Assembly (NCBI RefSeq): GCF_004216905.1 | Contig: NZ_SGXJ01000002.1 | Span: 868,001-932,000 of the forward strand | Length of the DNA stretch: 64,000 nucleotides | Reading direction: 5' to 3' | Origin: Kribbella sp. VKM Ac-2569 | Lineage (GTDB): Bacteria; Actinomycetota; Actinomycetes; Propionibacteriales; Kribbellaceae | Shown here: piece by piece, positions 42,500-51,016 of the stretch | Position numbering within the stretch: the first letter of the stretch is position 1 | Layout: the number at the start of each line of letters is the position of its first letter | Position numbers and translations under genes: made by a program | Notes under the pieces: model-generated | What the model was told of the DNA's origin: nothing | What the model saw: only the letters and a program-made list of their open reading frames with translations | The model's database searches: none

Positions 42500-44746
42500 G
42501 TGGAGCTCCGGGCGCGATGGGACGACCTGGTGCCCGGGTCTGCCTCGCTCGCGGACGAGCTGGTCGCGCGGTACGTCGAACGCACCCGGCGCGCGTACCG
42601 CGACCACTACCTCGGCATCGTCCTGACCGCGCTGGACTCGTTCATCCAGCTCTCCACGGACCCCACCAGCGTCCGGCTCGCCGCCTGGTTCCACCGCGCC
42701 GTGCACGAGCCGGGCGGCACCCCGTCCGAGGACGCCGAGGCCTCGGCCCGGCTCGCCGAGCGCCTCCTCCCGCAGTACGGCGTACCGCCGATCCGCATCG
42801 CCGAGGTGGTCCGGCTGATCCGTCTGACCGGCGACCTCGCCGCTCCACCTCCGGACGCCTACGCGCCACCCCGGCGCGATGCGAACGGCGACGTACTGCT
42901 GGACGCGGTCAACGCCATCCTCGCCTCCGATCCCAGCCGGTACGCCGTCCACACAGCCGAAGTGCGACGTGACGCCGGCGACCGCAAGACCGCACTCGAG
43001 AACCGGTACGACGAAGTCCGCGAACTGCTCGACGGACACCTCTACCGCACGCAACTGGCGCGGCAACGCCTGGGCCCGGTCGCCCGGGTCAACCTGGAGG
43101 CAGAGCTCGCCGGACTGGACAGTGAACTCCCAGCCCCGTGGCGCGGTTGGCAACAAGCCGCACTAACTGCCACAGCTACCTTCACTGCCATCGCGGCCGC
43201 GGTGGTCGCGATCGCCGCGTCCGGTGCGTCCTGGCAGACACCAGCAGCACAAGACGAGGCCGGCTGGCCGACAGTCGCGCTGGCCATCTTCTCCTTCTTC
43301 AGCGCACCTGTCCTGTTCCGGTGCGCCCGTAGCGCCAGCCAGCGCGCCCGCCTCATCGCAGGCGCCGTACTGGCGATTGCCGTGACGGGACTGCTCATCG
43401 CCTGGGCCCAAGCGCCGAGAACGAACGTGGCTGTCGGCGTGGGCCTCCGCGTCCCGTTGCTGATCTCCGCACTGGTCCTGCTGCTGGTTGCTGGAGCAGC
43501 AGCCCTCGTGGCCTCACTCCTCCGCACGCGGACGGCCCGCTTCCTCCCGGCGCGCAACCTCGGTCAGCAACTCGCCTGGCTCGCCGTACCGGGAGCAGTC
43601 GCCCTCATCCTGCTGCTGATCGTCCAGCCCTTGTCCCGCAGCTACGTACTCAGCTCCAACGAGCGGGTCGAGGGAACGCCGCGTGACGCAGGCAAGGCCA
43701 GCCCGTCGGTCCTCGACGGCAGCGTCGCGTGGGTCAGCGATTCCGTCGCCGGCACTGGTGCGGAAGAAGCGATCGGCACCAGGTACGGCGTCGCGGTGCC
43801 CCGCCCGAGCGGTGTGGTCGAAATGCTCGACGCGGCCACCGGCGCGCTGCGCTGGCGCTACAGCCGCTCCGACTCCGACGAGAAGCCCGTGATCGCGGCA
43901 ACCGGCAACGGCGACTACGTACTGGCGCAGTTCGCCGACGTCGGCTACCTGCTGCTCGACGCGAACACAGGTCGCCGCGAGGCCGCGTGGCCCGGCGGTA
44001 CGCGAGACCGCTTCATCCTGCAGACCCAGCCCCTCCTGACCGGCGAACGCTCCGGCAAGCTGCACGGCGTCGATCCAGGCGGTCACGAGCGCTGGACCTA
44101 CGACTCCGGCGACTGCACCGAGCTCGGCGCCATCGCCACCGCCGAGACCGTGCTCACCTTCGTCAGCCACACCTGCGACGACCGTCCGGACGAGATGACC
44201 GCACTGGACGTCCAGTCGGGCAAGAAGCTGTGGACCCGGACCTCGGCGGACACCTACCGCCGCCCGGTCGTGGTGGCCGGTCTGGTGGTCGTGGCCGAGC
44301 CCGGCGGCGACTCCGACGTACCTGCCGCTCTGACCGCGATCGAGCCGCGCACCGGCGACGTCCGCTGGCGCTGGGACGTGCCGAAGTCCTGGGCCTGCCG
44401 CACGCTGCTGAATGCCGCCGGTAAGTACCTGATCGTCGTCGACTGCCCTGGGCCGAGCAGCCAGGAGAACCGTCGGAGCGTCGTCACCGCGATCGACGCG
44501 AACACCGGCCTGACCGCCTGGCAGACCTTCGCCCCGGTGAGCCCACGGACCAAGGTCACCGTGACCGCCGACGGTCGGGTCATCTCGCTGGGCCGCGGCG
44601 CAGGAGGCTGCGTCGCGAACGTGGTCAGCCGCGCCGGATTCCGGCAGGTCAGGCTCCCCACCGGCATCACCTGCAGCCGGGACCCGCGGGCCGTCGGCAA
44701 CCTGGTCCTCACCTCAGGCCCGAACACCGTCATCGCCCTGCGCTAG
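42500..44746 (+). CDS. HD-domain pseudoenzyme / 5-TM / PQQ-like propeller protein (paralogue 1)
   Basis: This 748-residue protein has an N-terminal region homologous to small HD phosphohydrolases (~1-205), five hydrophobic helices (~212-385), and a C-terminal PQQ-like beta-propeller of about seven repeats (~400-748; LDAATGALRWRY, LDVQSGKKLWTR, IEPRTGDVRWRW). Every metal-binding position that is present in its paralogue is lost: H33 is Y, H37 is Y, D66 of the HD pair is R, and H113 is L. An odd number of helices would put the HD region inside and the propeller outside. GTG at 42500 aligns with the paralogue's start. Function unknown. Confidence 0.75.
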   Translation: MELRARWDDLVPGSASLADELVARYVERTRRAYRDHYLGIVLTALDSFIQLSTDPTSVRLAAWFHRAVHEPGGTPSEDAEASARLAERLLPQYGVPPIRIAEVVRLIRLTGDLAAPPPDAYAPPRRDANGDVLLDAVNAILASDPSRYAVHTAEVRRDAGDRKTALENRYDEVRELLDGHLYRTQLARQRLGPVARVNLEAELAGLDSELPAPWRGWQQAALTATATFTAIAAAVVAIAASGASWQTPAAQDEAGWPTVALAIFSFFSAPVLFRCARSASQRARLIAGAVLAIAVTGLLIAWAQAPRTNVAVGVGLRVPLLISALVLLLVAGAAALVASLLRTRTARFLPARNLGQQLAWLAVPGAVALILLLIVQPLSRSYVLSSNERVEGTPRDAGKASPSVLDGSVAWVSDSVAGTGAEEAIGTRYGVAVPRPSGVVEMLDAATGALRWRYSRSDSDEKPVIAATGNGDYVLAQFADVGYLLLDANTGRREAAWPGGTRDRFILQTQPLLTGERSGKLHGVDPGGHERWTYDSGDCTELGAIATAETVLTFVSHTCDDRPDEMTALDVQSGKKLWTRTSADTYRRPVVVAGLVVVAEPGGDSDVPAALTAIEPRTGDVRWRWDVPKSWACRTLLNAAGKYLIVVDCPGPSSQENRRSVVTAIDANTGLTAWQTFAPVSPRTKVTVTADGRVISLGRGAGGCVANVVSRAGFRQVRLPTGITCSRDPRAVGNLVLTSGPNTVIALR

Positions 44747-44784
44747 TAACTCCGCGTAGCGAACCTCTCCCGAAGGTCCTCCGA

Positions 44785-44915
44785 CACACGCCGGAGTGTG
44801 ACGTAGGCCGCAATTCCACGGCTGCAATTCGTTGCGGAGCGCACCTGTCGGAGCGGTCAGGTGACGAGCCGATATCGCTTTGGCCACGGACCGATCCGGG
44901 AACCCCGGATCGGTC
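44785..44915 (+). promoter_or_regulatory. Structured gap between the two HD-propeller genes
   Basis: The 205-bp gap contains GACCGATCCGGG (44889-44900), AAC, CCCGGATCGGTC (44904-44915), a 12-bp perfect stem with a three-base loop that can extend to GGCC on either side. A weaker CACAC/GTGTG stem is at 44785-44800. The large stem lies 36 bp before the second gene's ATG and could terminate the first gene or regulate the second. Confidence 0.6.
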
Positions 44916-44951
44916 GGCCCAGGCTCCCTACCGGTGCCAGACTCCTTAGCC

Positions 44952-47333
44952 ATGGACCTGCGCGACCGGTGGAATCGCCTGCTGCCGCACGCGCAGCCGT
45001 TGGGCGACGATCTGCTGGCTCGTTACGCAGAGCAACGTCGCCATTATCACGACCAGCAACACCTGACCGAGGTCCTGCAGACGGTCGACGAGCTGGCCGA
45101 ATACGCCGACGACCCGGACACGGTCCGGCTGGCTGCCTGGTTCCACGATGCGATCTACGACCCGCAGGCCGACCCCGGCGAGAACGAAGAGGTCTCGGCC
45201 CAGCTGGCCGAGCTCGAGCTGGCGGCGTACGGCGTCGAGGCCGAGCGGGTCGAGGAGATCGGCCGCCTGGTCCGGCTGACCGCGAAGCACGACTGCGCCG
45301 AGGACGACCGCAACGGTGCGGTGCTCTGCGACGCCGACCTGCGGATCCTGAGCCTGCCGGCAGCGCGGTACGACGAGTACGCCGCCGGGATCCGGCAGGA
45401 GTACGCGCACGTCGCCGAACGGGATTTCGCCCGCGGTCGGATGTCGTTCCTGAAGAGCCTGAGCGAGACGCGGTTGTATGCGACCCCTCGTGGCCATGAG
45501 GAGTGGGAACGACCGGCCAGGGAGAACCTGACCCGGGAGGTCGGGTCGCTGGGCCCTAGGGCGGCCCGGCCGATCGGCGGGCTGGTCCCGGTCATCTACT
45601 TCGGTGCCGCTCTCGGCGCGGTCGTCGCCTCCTCGGTCCTGCTGGGCCGCGGTCTCGGAGCTGCCGCCAAGTGGCCGGCCGACCCGTCCGACATCGGCGG
45701 CTTCCCGGTCTGGGCACCGATCGCCGGTACCGCTGCGGCTGCCGCACTGGCCTGTGCGTGGTTCCGGCGATCCCAGCAGCGTCTCGTGGCCGTTCCGGCG
45801 ATCGTCTTCGCCGCAGTCGGCCTGATCGCGATCGGCGTGTGCTGGTGGCGCTGGCCGGTCGCCCAGCCCGGTGCGGCCATGTCGGAGCGCTGGCCGTACC
45901 TGCTGATCGCCTCTGTGGCCCTGGTCCTGGCCGGCGCGTTGCTGGCACTGGCACGACGGTTGCGGCTCGCACCGCCGTACGCACAGGCTCCTCCGCGCTG
46001 GCTCGGGGTCGGTGCGACGGCTGTGTGTGGTGCGCTGCTGGCGTGGATCGTGGTGTCGGCTGGTGAGCCTTTCGTACAGGCCCGGCTGGAGACCGCCAAC
46101 ACGGTCAGCACGACCACGACAGCCCAGCCGACGCAGCTGCCGGTGCAGCTCGACGGGACGCTGGCCTGGAGCCGTGAGGTGCCAGCGACCGGTGCCATCA
46201 CCGGTACGGCGGGTGGAGTCGCGGAACTGCGATCGGACGGCGTGGTCATGTCCGACGCGGCCACGGGGCAGATCCGCTGGCGCTACGCGCGCGCCGACGT
46301 ACAGGACGCCGCGTCCAGTGGCGCCAAGGGACTAGTGGTGTCCGCGGACGGCCGGACCATCGTCGCGCATCTCCCCCGCTCCGAGTACCGCGCACCCGCG
46401 GGCATCAAGCTCCCGACGTACGCCGTACTCAACGCTGTGAGCGGTGAGGTGCTGACCGAGGTCGACACCGACGGGACCGCGCTGGCCGTCAACTCCGACC
46501 AGCTGCTCGTGGCTGAAGGCAACTACGTGGTCGCGCACGGCGTGAGCAACCCGACGCACTGGCGCGCACAGGTGCGCTGCAACGTGACGCAGGGCGAGCT
46601 GGTCGGCGACCAGGCGGTCGTCGTGGACGCCTGCGCCGGGAACAGTGCCGTCGTACGCGGTCTGGACATCAAGACCGGTGCACAGCGGTGGGAGGTCGAC
46701 CTGGGTGCGCGGATCGACCTGAGCGCGGAGCTGGACCCGTCGACGTGGGTCGGCGAGCTGGTCGCCGTACCTGACACCCGTGAGATCTCCGGGCTGGTCT
46801 GGACGGCCGCAGCCGGCGGAACGCTCTACCAGTGGTCCGTGGACATCGGCGAAGGCCACCTGATCTGGACAACCCCCGTGCCGGGCACGCCACGGCCACG
46901 GCTCGGGTCCTCGTCCTGCGACGCACAACTGGCCGCCACGCGCGCGTCACTGGTGCTGATCACCTGCCGGACCGGAAACGACCCTGGACAGCCGCAGACG
47001 TACGACGTGTCGTCGTCGAGCCCTGCTGACGGGACACCGCAATGGCATCACCTGCTGCAGGTGCCGCCGCGGCTGCAGCAACCGGAGTACCCGCGGAACG
47101 GGTTCGGACTGCTGCCGGACGGACGTGTGGTCACGCTGATGCCGCAGCCGAACGGCAGCTGTTCTCCCGTGATGATCGGCACCACCGGCATCCAGTCGCG
47201 ACCGATCCTGCCCAGCCCGAACACGCAGTCGGTGGCCAAGTCCGAGGAAGTCACCTGCAACAAGCCGGCCGTCACCGTGGCCGCCGCCCGCCCGATCTTT
47301 TCCGACGGCACCCGTCTCTTCGCCCTCAACTGA
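44952..47333 (+). CDS. HD phosphohydrolase / 5-TM / PQQ-like propeller protein (paralogue 2)
   Basis: This 793-residue protein has the same layout as the preceding gene: HD domain (~1-200), five helices (~209-370), propeller (~400-793). Here the HD residues are intact: H33 and H37 (YHDQQH), H65-D66 (FHDAIYDP), H113 (TAKHD) and D127/D129 (CDADL). Stand-alone homologues of ~200 residues are uncharacterised predicted metal-dependent phosphohydrolases. The propeller has WRY/W repeats (ATGQIRWRY, IKTGAQRWE). Extracellular ligand sensing by the propeller could control HD activity inside. ATG at 44952 is chosen; a TTG at 44880 would add 24 residues. Confidence 0.78.
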   Translation: MDLRDRWNRLLPHAQPLGDDLLARYAEQRRHYHDQQHLTEVLQTVDELAEYADDPDTVRLAAWFHDAIYDPQADPGENEEVSAQLAELELAAYGVEAERVEEIGRLVRLTAKHDCAEDDRNGAVLCDADLRILSLPAARYDEYAAGIRQEYAHVAERDFARGRMSFLKSLSETRLYATPRGHEEWERPARENLTREVGSLGPRAARPIGGLVPVIYFGAALGAVVASSVLLGRGLGAAAKWPADPSDIGGFPVWAPIAGTAAAAALACAWFRRSQQRLVAVPAIVFAAVGLIAIGVCWWRWPVAQPGAAMSERWPYLLIASVALVLAGALLALARRLRLAPPYAQAPPRWLGVGATAVCGALLAWIVVSAGEPFVQARLETANTVSTTTTAQPTQLPVQLDGTLAWSREVPATGAITGTAGGVAELRSDGVVMSDAATGQIRWRYARADVQDAASSGAKGLVVSADGRTIVAHLPRSEYRAPAGIKLPTYAVLNAVSGEVLTEVDTDGTALAVNSDQLLVAEGNYVVAHGVSNPTHWRAQVRCNVTQGELVGDQAVVVDACAGNSAVVRGLDIKTGAQRWEVDLGARIDLSAELDPSTWVGELVAVPDTREISGLVWTAAAGGTLYQWSVDIGEGHLIWTTPVPGTPRPRLGSSSCDAQLAATRASLVLITCRTGNDPGQPQTYDVSSSSPADGTPQWHHLLQVPPRLQQPEYPRNGFGLLPDGRVVTLMPQPNGSCSPVMIGTTGIQSRPILPSPNTQSVAKSEEVTCNKPAVTVAAARPIFSDGTRLFALN

Positions 47334-47349
47334 GCCCCGGGAATTTCCG

Positions 47350-47378
47350 TTGCTGTAGGCAGCGTTGACATCTACCGT
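47350..47378 (+). promoter_or_regulatory. Promoter of the EF-Tu-like gene and its uORF
   Basis: TTGCTG (47350-47355) and TACCGT (47373-47378) are separated by 17 bp. The -10 ends 7 bases before the ATG at 47386, predicting a leaderless start for the upstream reading frame. Confidence 0.6.
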
Positions 47379-47385
47379 GATCAGC

Positions 47386-47508
47386 ATGTTCCGCGTGGTT
47401 CTCGAGTTCGACCTGTCAGGCACCGGCCTGACGGGCGCTCCCACGTGGGCAGCGTCAGTCGATTCAGCAGCCTTCACCGGCGCGCGAATCCGACCCTCCT
47501 CCTGCTGA
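47386..47508 (+). CDS. Leader peptide (uORF) upstream of second EF-Tu gene
   Basis: This 40-codon frame starts at ATG (MFRVVLEFDL...) and ends with ...RIRPSSC. The predicted transcription start is at or one base before the ATG, so it would be translated leaderless. Its stop codon (47506-47508) lies in the loop of the first hairpin of the leader. A ribosome finishing or stalling here would change the folding downstream. The frame is short and has no recognised homologue, so its reality depends on ribosome data. Confidence 0.5.
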   Translation: MFRVVLEFDLSGTGLTGAPTWAASVDSAAFTGARIRPSSC

Positions 47509-47590
47509 GCAGGACCCGCGGAGGAGGGTGGTCGCTCACCGGCCCCCTCCGTGCGGGTGACAGCCGCGGAGGGCTAGCCCGGAGGGTCCT
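47493..47590 (+). promoter_or_regulatory. Structured leader with competing hairpins before EF-Tu-like gene
   Basis: Hairpin 1 pairs ACCCTCCTCC (47493-47502) with GGAGGAGGGT (47520-47529). Hairpin 2 pairs CCCTCCG (47545-47551) with CGGAGGG (47567-47573), followed by the palindrome GGGCTAGCCC (47571-47580). A competing long-range pair, AGGACCC (47511-47517) with GGGTCCT (47584-47590), would break these. The uORF stop codon falls inside hairpin 1. This has the features of a translation-coupled attenuator. Confidence 0.6.
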
Positions 47591-47629
47591 GGCTTCCTAG
47601 CGAATCTTCTGACATACAAAGGAATTCTC

Positions 47630-48817
47630 ATGGCCAAGAGCCAGTTCGTGCGGACCAAGCCGCACCTCAACATCGGGACGATGGGTCACGTCGACCACGG
47701 CAAGACCACGCTGACCGCCGCGATCACCAAGGTGCTCGCGGAGCGCGACCCGAGTGTCAACCGCTTCGTCGCCTTCGACGGCATCGACCGTGCGCCGGAG
47801 GAGATGCAGCGCGGGATCACGATCAACATCTCGCACGTCGAGTACGAGACCGCGACCCGGCACTACGCGCACGTGGACATGCCCGGGCACGCCGACTATG
47901 TGAAGAACATGATCACCGGCGCCGCCCAGGTGGACGCCGCGATCCTGGTCGTCTCCGCCCAGGACGGCGCCATGCCGCAGACGCGGGAGCACGTGCTGCT
48001 CGCGCGCCGGGTGGGCGTGCCGTACCTGGTGGTCGCGCTGAACAAGGCGGACACCGTCGACGACCCGGAGCTGCTCGACCTGGTCGAGCTGGAGGTCCGT
48101 GAGCTCCTCACGGAGTACGACTTCCCCGGCGACGACGTACCGGTCGTTCGCGTGTCCGGACTGAAGGCGCTGGAGGGCGACCCGCAGTGGACCGCCGCGA
48201 TCGGTGAGCTGCTGGACGCGGTCGACAACTACGTGCCGGTGCCGGACCGTGAGCTGGGCGAGCCGTTCCTGATGCCGATCGAGAACGTGCTCACCATCAG
48301 CGGCCGCGGCACAGTGGTCACGGGTGCGGTCGAGCGCGGTTCGCTGAAGCTCGGCGACGCGGTCGAGGTCGTAGGCCTCGGCCCGACGGTCACCAGCACG
48401 GCGATCGGTATGGAGACGTTCGGCAAGTCGCTGGAGTCCGCGGACGCGGGCGACAACGCGGCGGTGCTGCTGCGTGGCGTGAAGCGCGACGAGGTCCGTC
48501 GCGGCCAGGTGGTGGCCTTGCCGGGCAGTGTGCAGCCGCACCGGAAGTTCCGGGCGAACCTGCACGCGCTGTCCACGGCCGAGGGCGGCCGGCACACGCC
48601 GTTCGCCGCGGACTACCGGCCGCAGTTCTACTTCCGGACCACGGACGTGTCCGGCGGGATCGACCTGGGTGAGATCGCCCTGGTAATGCCCGGCGACACG
48701 ATCGAGCTCGGAGTGGAGCTGGAGAAGCCGATCGCGATGGACGTCGGACTCGGCTTCGCCGTCCGCGAAGGCGGCCACACGGTCGCCGCCGGCACAGTGA
48801 CCGAACTGCTCGACTGA
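47630..48817 (+). CDS. Divergent second elongation factor Tu
   Basis: This 395-residue GTPase is a full-length EF-Tu, but divergent. G1 is GHVDHGKT, G2 RGITINIS (usual RGITISIA), G3 DMPGH (usual DCPGH), G4 NKAD and G5 SGLKAL (usual SALK). The C-terminal domain has [15 protein letters not shown] where housekeeping EF-Tu has LRFAIREGGRTVGAG. There is no fusA, rpsL or rpsG beside it, so the housekeeping gene must lie elsewhere. In streptomycetes extra EF-Tu genes (tuf3) are known and stress-linked. Ribosome site AAAGGAA precedes ATG; the leader is structured and carries a uORF. Confidence 0.9.
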   Translation: MAKSQFVRTKPHLNIGTMGHVDHGKTTLTAAITKVLAERDPSVNRFVAFDGIDRAPEEMQRGITINISHVEYETATRHYAHVDMPGHADYVKNMITGAAQVDAAILVVSAQDGAMPQTREHVLLARRVGVPYLVVALNKADTVDDPELLDLVELEVRELLTEYDFPGDDVPVVRVSGLKALEGDPQWTAAIGELLDAVDNYVPVPDRELGEPFLMPIENVLTISGRGTVVTGAVERGSLKLGDAVEVVGLGPTVTSTAIGMETFGKSLESADAGDNAAVLLRGVKRDEVRRGQVVALPGSVQPHRKFRANLHALSTAEGGRHTPFAADYRPQFYFRTTDVSGGIDLGEIALVMPGDTIELGVELEKPIAMDVGLGFAVREGGHTVAAGTVTELLD

Positions 48818-48822
48818 ACAAG

Positions 48823-48856
48823 AACGGCCCTCGACCTCAACCGGTCGGGGGCCGTT
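48823..48856. terminator. Strong bidirectional terminator after EF-Tu-like gene
   Basis: AACGGCCCTCGACC (48823-48836) pairs with GGTCGGGGGCCGTT (48843-48856), followed by a short T-run on the plus strand. It serves the EF-Tu gene and perhaps the convergent DUF4031 gene, whose stop lies inside it. Confidence 0.85.
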
Positions 48857-49103
48857 TTCGGTGTCGCAGACCCGCAGCGATCAGTCGCTGCACGAGCTCG
48901 CGGCTGGTGACCGGTACGGCGCCGGCTGCGATCAGGTCGTCGTAGCGGTCACTGGGTACGTCGTAGTGGTCGCGGTCGAAGCCGCGGGCCGGAACGCCGG
49001 CTGCCTTCGCGAAGGCGTGGAGCTCCTCGTAGGACTCGTCACTGACCAGGTGCGACCAGACACGGTTCCAGGCCGGCCAGGCGGGCGGATCGATCAGGAT
49101 CAT
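48837..49103 (-). CDS. DUF4031 domain protein
   Basis: This 88-residue protein matches DUF4031: it starts MILIDPPAWPAW, then HLVSDESYEELHAFAKAAGVPARGFDRDHYDVP and DLIAAGAVPVTSRELVQRL. The HYDVP stretch with two histidines and aspartates is conserved. Function unknown, perhaps enzymatic. It overlaps the start of the DUF4031-CutC operon by 4 bp (ATGA), so it is translated after CutC. Its 3' end enters the terminator hairpin at 48823-48856. Confidence 0.85.
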   Translation of the reverse strand: MILIDPPAWPAWNRVWSHLVSDESYEELHAFAKAAGVPARGFDRDHYDVPSDRYDDLIAAGAVPVTSRELVQRLIAAGLRHRKRPPTG

Positions 49104-49816
49104 TCGCGCGCGTCCTGGGCGTCGAGCAGGTTGCGCCAGGAGCGGACGAAACGGGAGTTCACGTACGCCTTCGTCCACGAGCCGTCCTGGCGGACCGACG
49201 TACCGACGTGGAAACGACGTACGCCGCTCTGGTACAGCCAGGGCACGTGTTCGGGCTGCAGACCGCCACCTGCCATCATCACGCCGGCTACCGCGGGATC
49301 CTCCTTGGCCAGCTTGCACAGGTCGTCCAGACCGTGGCTGACACCAATAGACGAGCCGGCCGTCAGTACGCAGTCCAGTCCGGGCAGGGTGCGCAGGGCA
49401 CGCCAGGCAGCTTGCTGGTCGAGTACTGCGTCAATAGCGCGGTGGAACGTCCACGGCGTACCGGCGAACGTGCTGACCAGTGCGGACACCGACTCGACGT
49501 CCACCTGGTTGTCCTGGGTCAGGAACCCGAGCACGAAGCCGTCCGCACCTGCGGACAGGAACGACTGTGCCGTCGCGGTCAGGCGGTTCAGGTCGGCGCC
49601 GTTCGCGGTGAACGAGTTCTCCAGCCGCAGCATCACGCGCAACGGCAGGTCGGTGACCCGCCGGATCGCGCTGACCGTCGACACCGACGGGCACAACCCG
49701 TCCGCCTCCATCGAGGCGCACAGCTCCAGCCGGTCCGCCCCACCCTCCTGTGCCGCCTCCGCATCCGCCGGATGCAGCGCGATGATCTCCAGCAACGAAC
49801 CCATGCGCGCCATCAT
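49100..49816 (-). CDS. cutC: CutC family protein
   Basis: This ~238-residue TIM-barrel protein has the CutC family landmarks: LLEIIALHPADAEAAQEGGADRLELC at the start, VMLRLENSF, ADGFVLGFL, WTFHRAIDAV and LTAGSSIGVSHGLDDL. CutC was named for copper tolerance in E. coli, but that role is disputed, and the enzymatic activity is unknown. Three ATGs (49816, 49813, 49804) compete as starts; the one at 49816 is given. It is divergent from a LacI gene, whose operator lies in the gap, which suggests control by a sugar-like inducer. Confidence 0.85.
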   Translation of the reverse strand: MMARMGSLLEIIALHPADAEAAQEGGADRLELCASMEADGLCPSVSTVSAIRRVTDLPLRVMLRLENSFTANGADLNRLTATAQSFLSAGADGFVLGFLTQDNQVDVESVSALVSTFAGTPWTFHRAIDAVLDQQAAWRALRTLPGLDCVLTAGSSIGVSHGLDDLCKLAKEDPAVAGVMMAGGGLQPEHVPWLYQSGVRRFHVGTSVRQDGSWTKAYVNSRFVRSWRNLLDAQDARE

Positions 49817-49851
49817 CTCCCATATTGCTGTTGCACTCCTCCAAGGTCTTC

Positions 49852-49889
49852 TGTATCGTTTTTCTAGAACGATTTAGAAGAACGATACA
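49852..49889. promoter_or_regulatory. LacI-type operator between cutC and lacI genes
   Basis: TGTATCGTT (49852-49860) is matched by AACGATACA (49881-49889), enclosing the palindrome TTCTAGAA (49862-49869) and a further AACGAT (49868-49873). This symmetric AT-rich cluster lies 17-54 bp before the LacI start and in front of cutC, a probable binding site for the LacI-family regulator. Confidence 0.7.
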
Positions 49890-49905
49890 GATTGAGGTGA
49901 TCGAG

Positions 49906-50943
49906 ATGCCGGGCGTGACGCTGAAGACCGTGGCGAAGGCCGTGGGTGTGTCGCCGTCGACCGTCTCGAACGCCTACAACAAGCCCGACCAGCTCTCCAC
50001 CGCGCTGCGCGAGCGAATCCTGGCCACCGCCCGGGAGCTCGGGTACGCCGGACCGGACGCCTCGGCGCGCGCCCTGCGCAGCGGGAAGGCCGGTGCGGTC
50101 GGGGTGCTGTTCACGGACAAACTGGCCTACGCCTTCTCGGACCCGTACGCGGTCGGCTTCCTGGCCGGGCTCGCGGAGGTCGCCGAGGAGTTCGCCACCA
50201 GCCTGCTGCTGATGCCGCTCAGTTCCACGGACATCGCCGGCGGCAGCACCGCCGTACAGCAGGCCGCGATCGACGCGGCGGCGATCTTCTGCGTGCCGGG
50301 CGGTCATCCGGCACTCGACATCCTCGCCAACCGCGGGATTCCCGCGGTGTCGACCGATCGGGGCGATCACCCGGACCTGTCCTGGGTCGCGATCGACGAG
50401 GTCGAGGCGGCCGCGCAACTGGGCGAGCACCTGGCCCGGCTCGGTCACCGTGAGGTCGTCGTACTGGTCGACAACGCGCAGGCGGCCGGCGGCCGGCCGG
50501 TGGAACTGACGCTCGACGAGGTCGGGTACACCGACTGCGAGCTGCGAATCCGGGGCCTGCAGAAGGCAATGCCGGACGCGCGGCTGCGGATCGTCTCCGG
50601 CGGCCACAACGCGATCGCCTCCGGGCTGCGAGGAGCGGAGTTCGTGCTCGACTCGCAGAACCGGCCGACGGCGATCGTCGGACTGAGCGACATCCTGGCG
50701 CTCGGTGCACTGGAGGCGATGAAGGTCCGGGGGCTGACCCCGGGTCGCGATCTGAGCCTGGCCGGATTCGACGACATCCCCGCCGCGTCGGCGGCCGGGC
50801 TGACGACGGTCCGGCAGCCGATCAAGGACAAAGGACGCGCGGTCGGCCGGATCCTGCTCGACCCGGCCAGCACCGAACGCCAGTTACTGATGCCGACGCA
50901 GCTGATCGTCCGCTCCAGCAGCGGACCGGCGCCCAAGCACTGA
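49906..50943 (+). CDS. LacI family transcriptional regulator
   Basis: This 345-residue regulator has a LacI HTH at residues 4-60 (KTVAKAVGVSPSTVSNAYNKP) and a periplasmic-binding-like sugar domain (65-340) with FDDIPAASAAGLTTVRQP near the C-terminus. GTG or ATG upstream in-frame starts lack the typical MPGVTLKTVAK beginning, so ATG 49906 is preferred, following GAGGTGATCGAG. It probably controls itself and the divergent cutC-DUF4031 operon. Effector unknown. Confidence 0.88.
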   Translation: MPGVTLKTVAKAVGVSPSTVSNAYNKPDQLSTALRERILATARELGYAGPDASARALRSGKAGAVGVLFTDKLAYAFSDPYAVGFLAGLAEVAEEFATSLLLMPLSSTDIAGGSTAVQQAAIDAAAIFCVPGGHPALDILANRGIPAVSTDRGDHPDLSWVAIDEVEAAAQLGEHLARLGHREVVVLVDNAQAAGGRPVELTLDEVGYTDCELRIRGLQKAMPDARLRIVSGGHNAIASGLRGAEFVLDSQNRPTAIVGLSDILALGALEAMKVRGLTPGRDLSLAGFDDIPAASAAGLTTVRQPIKDKGRAVGRILLDPASTERQLLMPTQLIVRSSSGPAPKH

Positions 50944-50962
50944 CAACTCCACACACCTCCCT

Positions 50963-50979
50963 GGGACCACTCGGTTCCC
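50963..50979 (+). terminator. Hairpin after the LacI gene
   Basis: GGGACC (50963-50968) pairs with GGTTCCC (50973-50979) with one bulged T across a four-base loop. It lies 20 bp after the LacI stop. Confidence 0.5.
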
Positions 50980-51016
50980 GGGTCGATCGATCACGCTCTC
51001 AGGAGGGAGCAGAACC

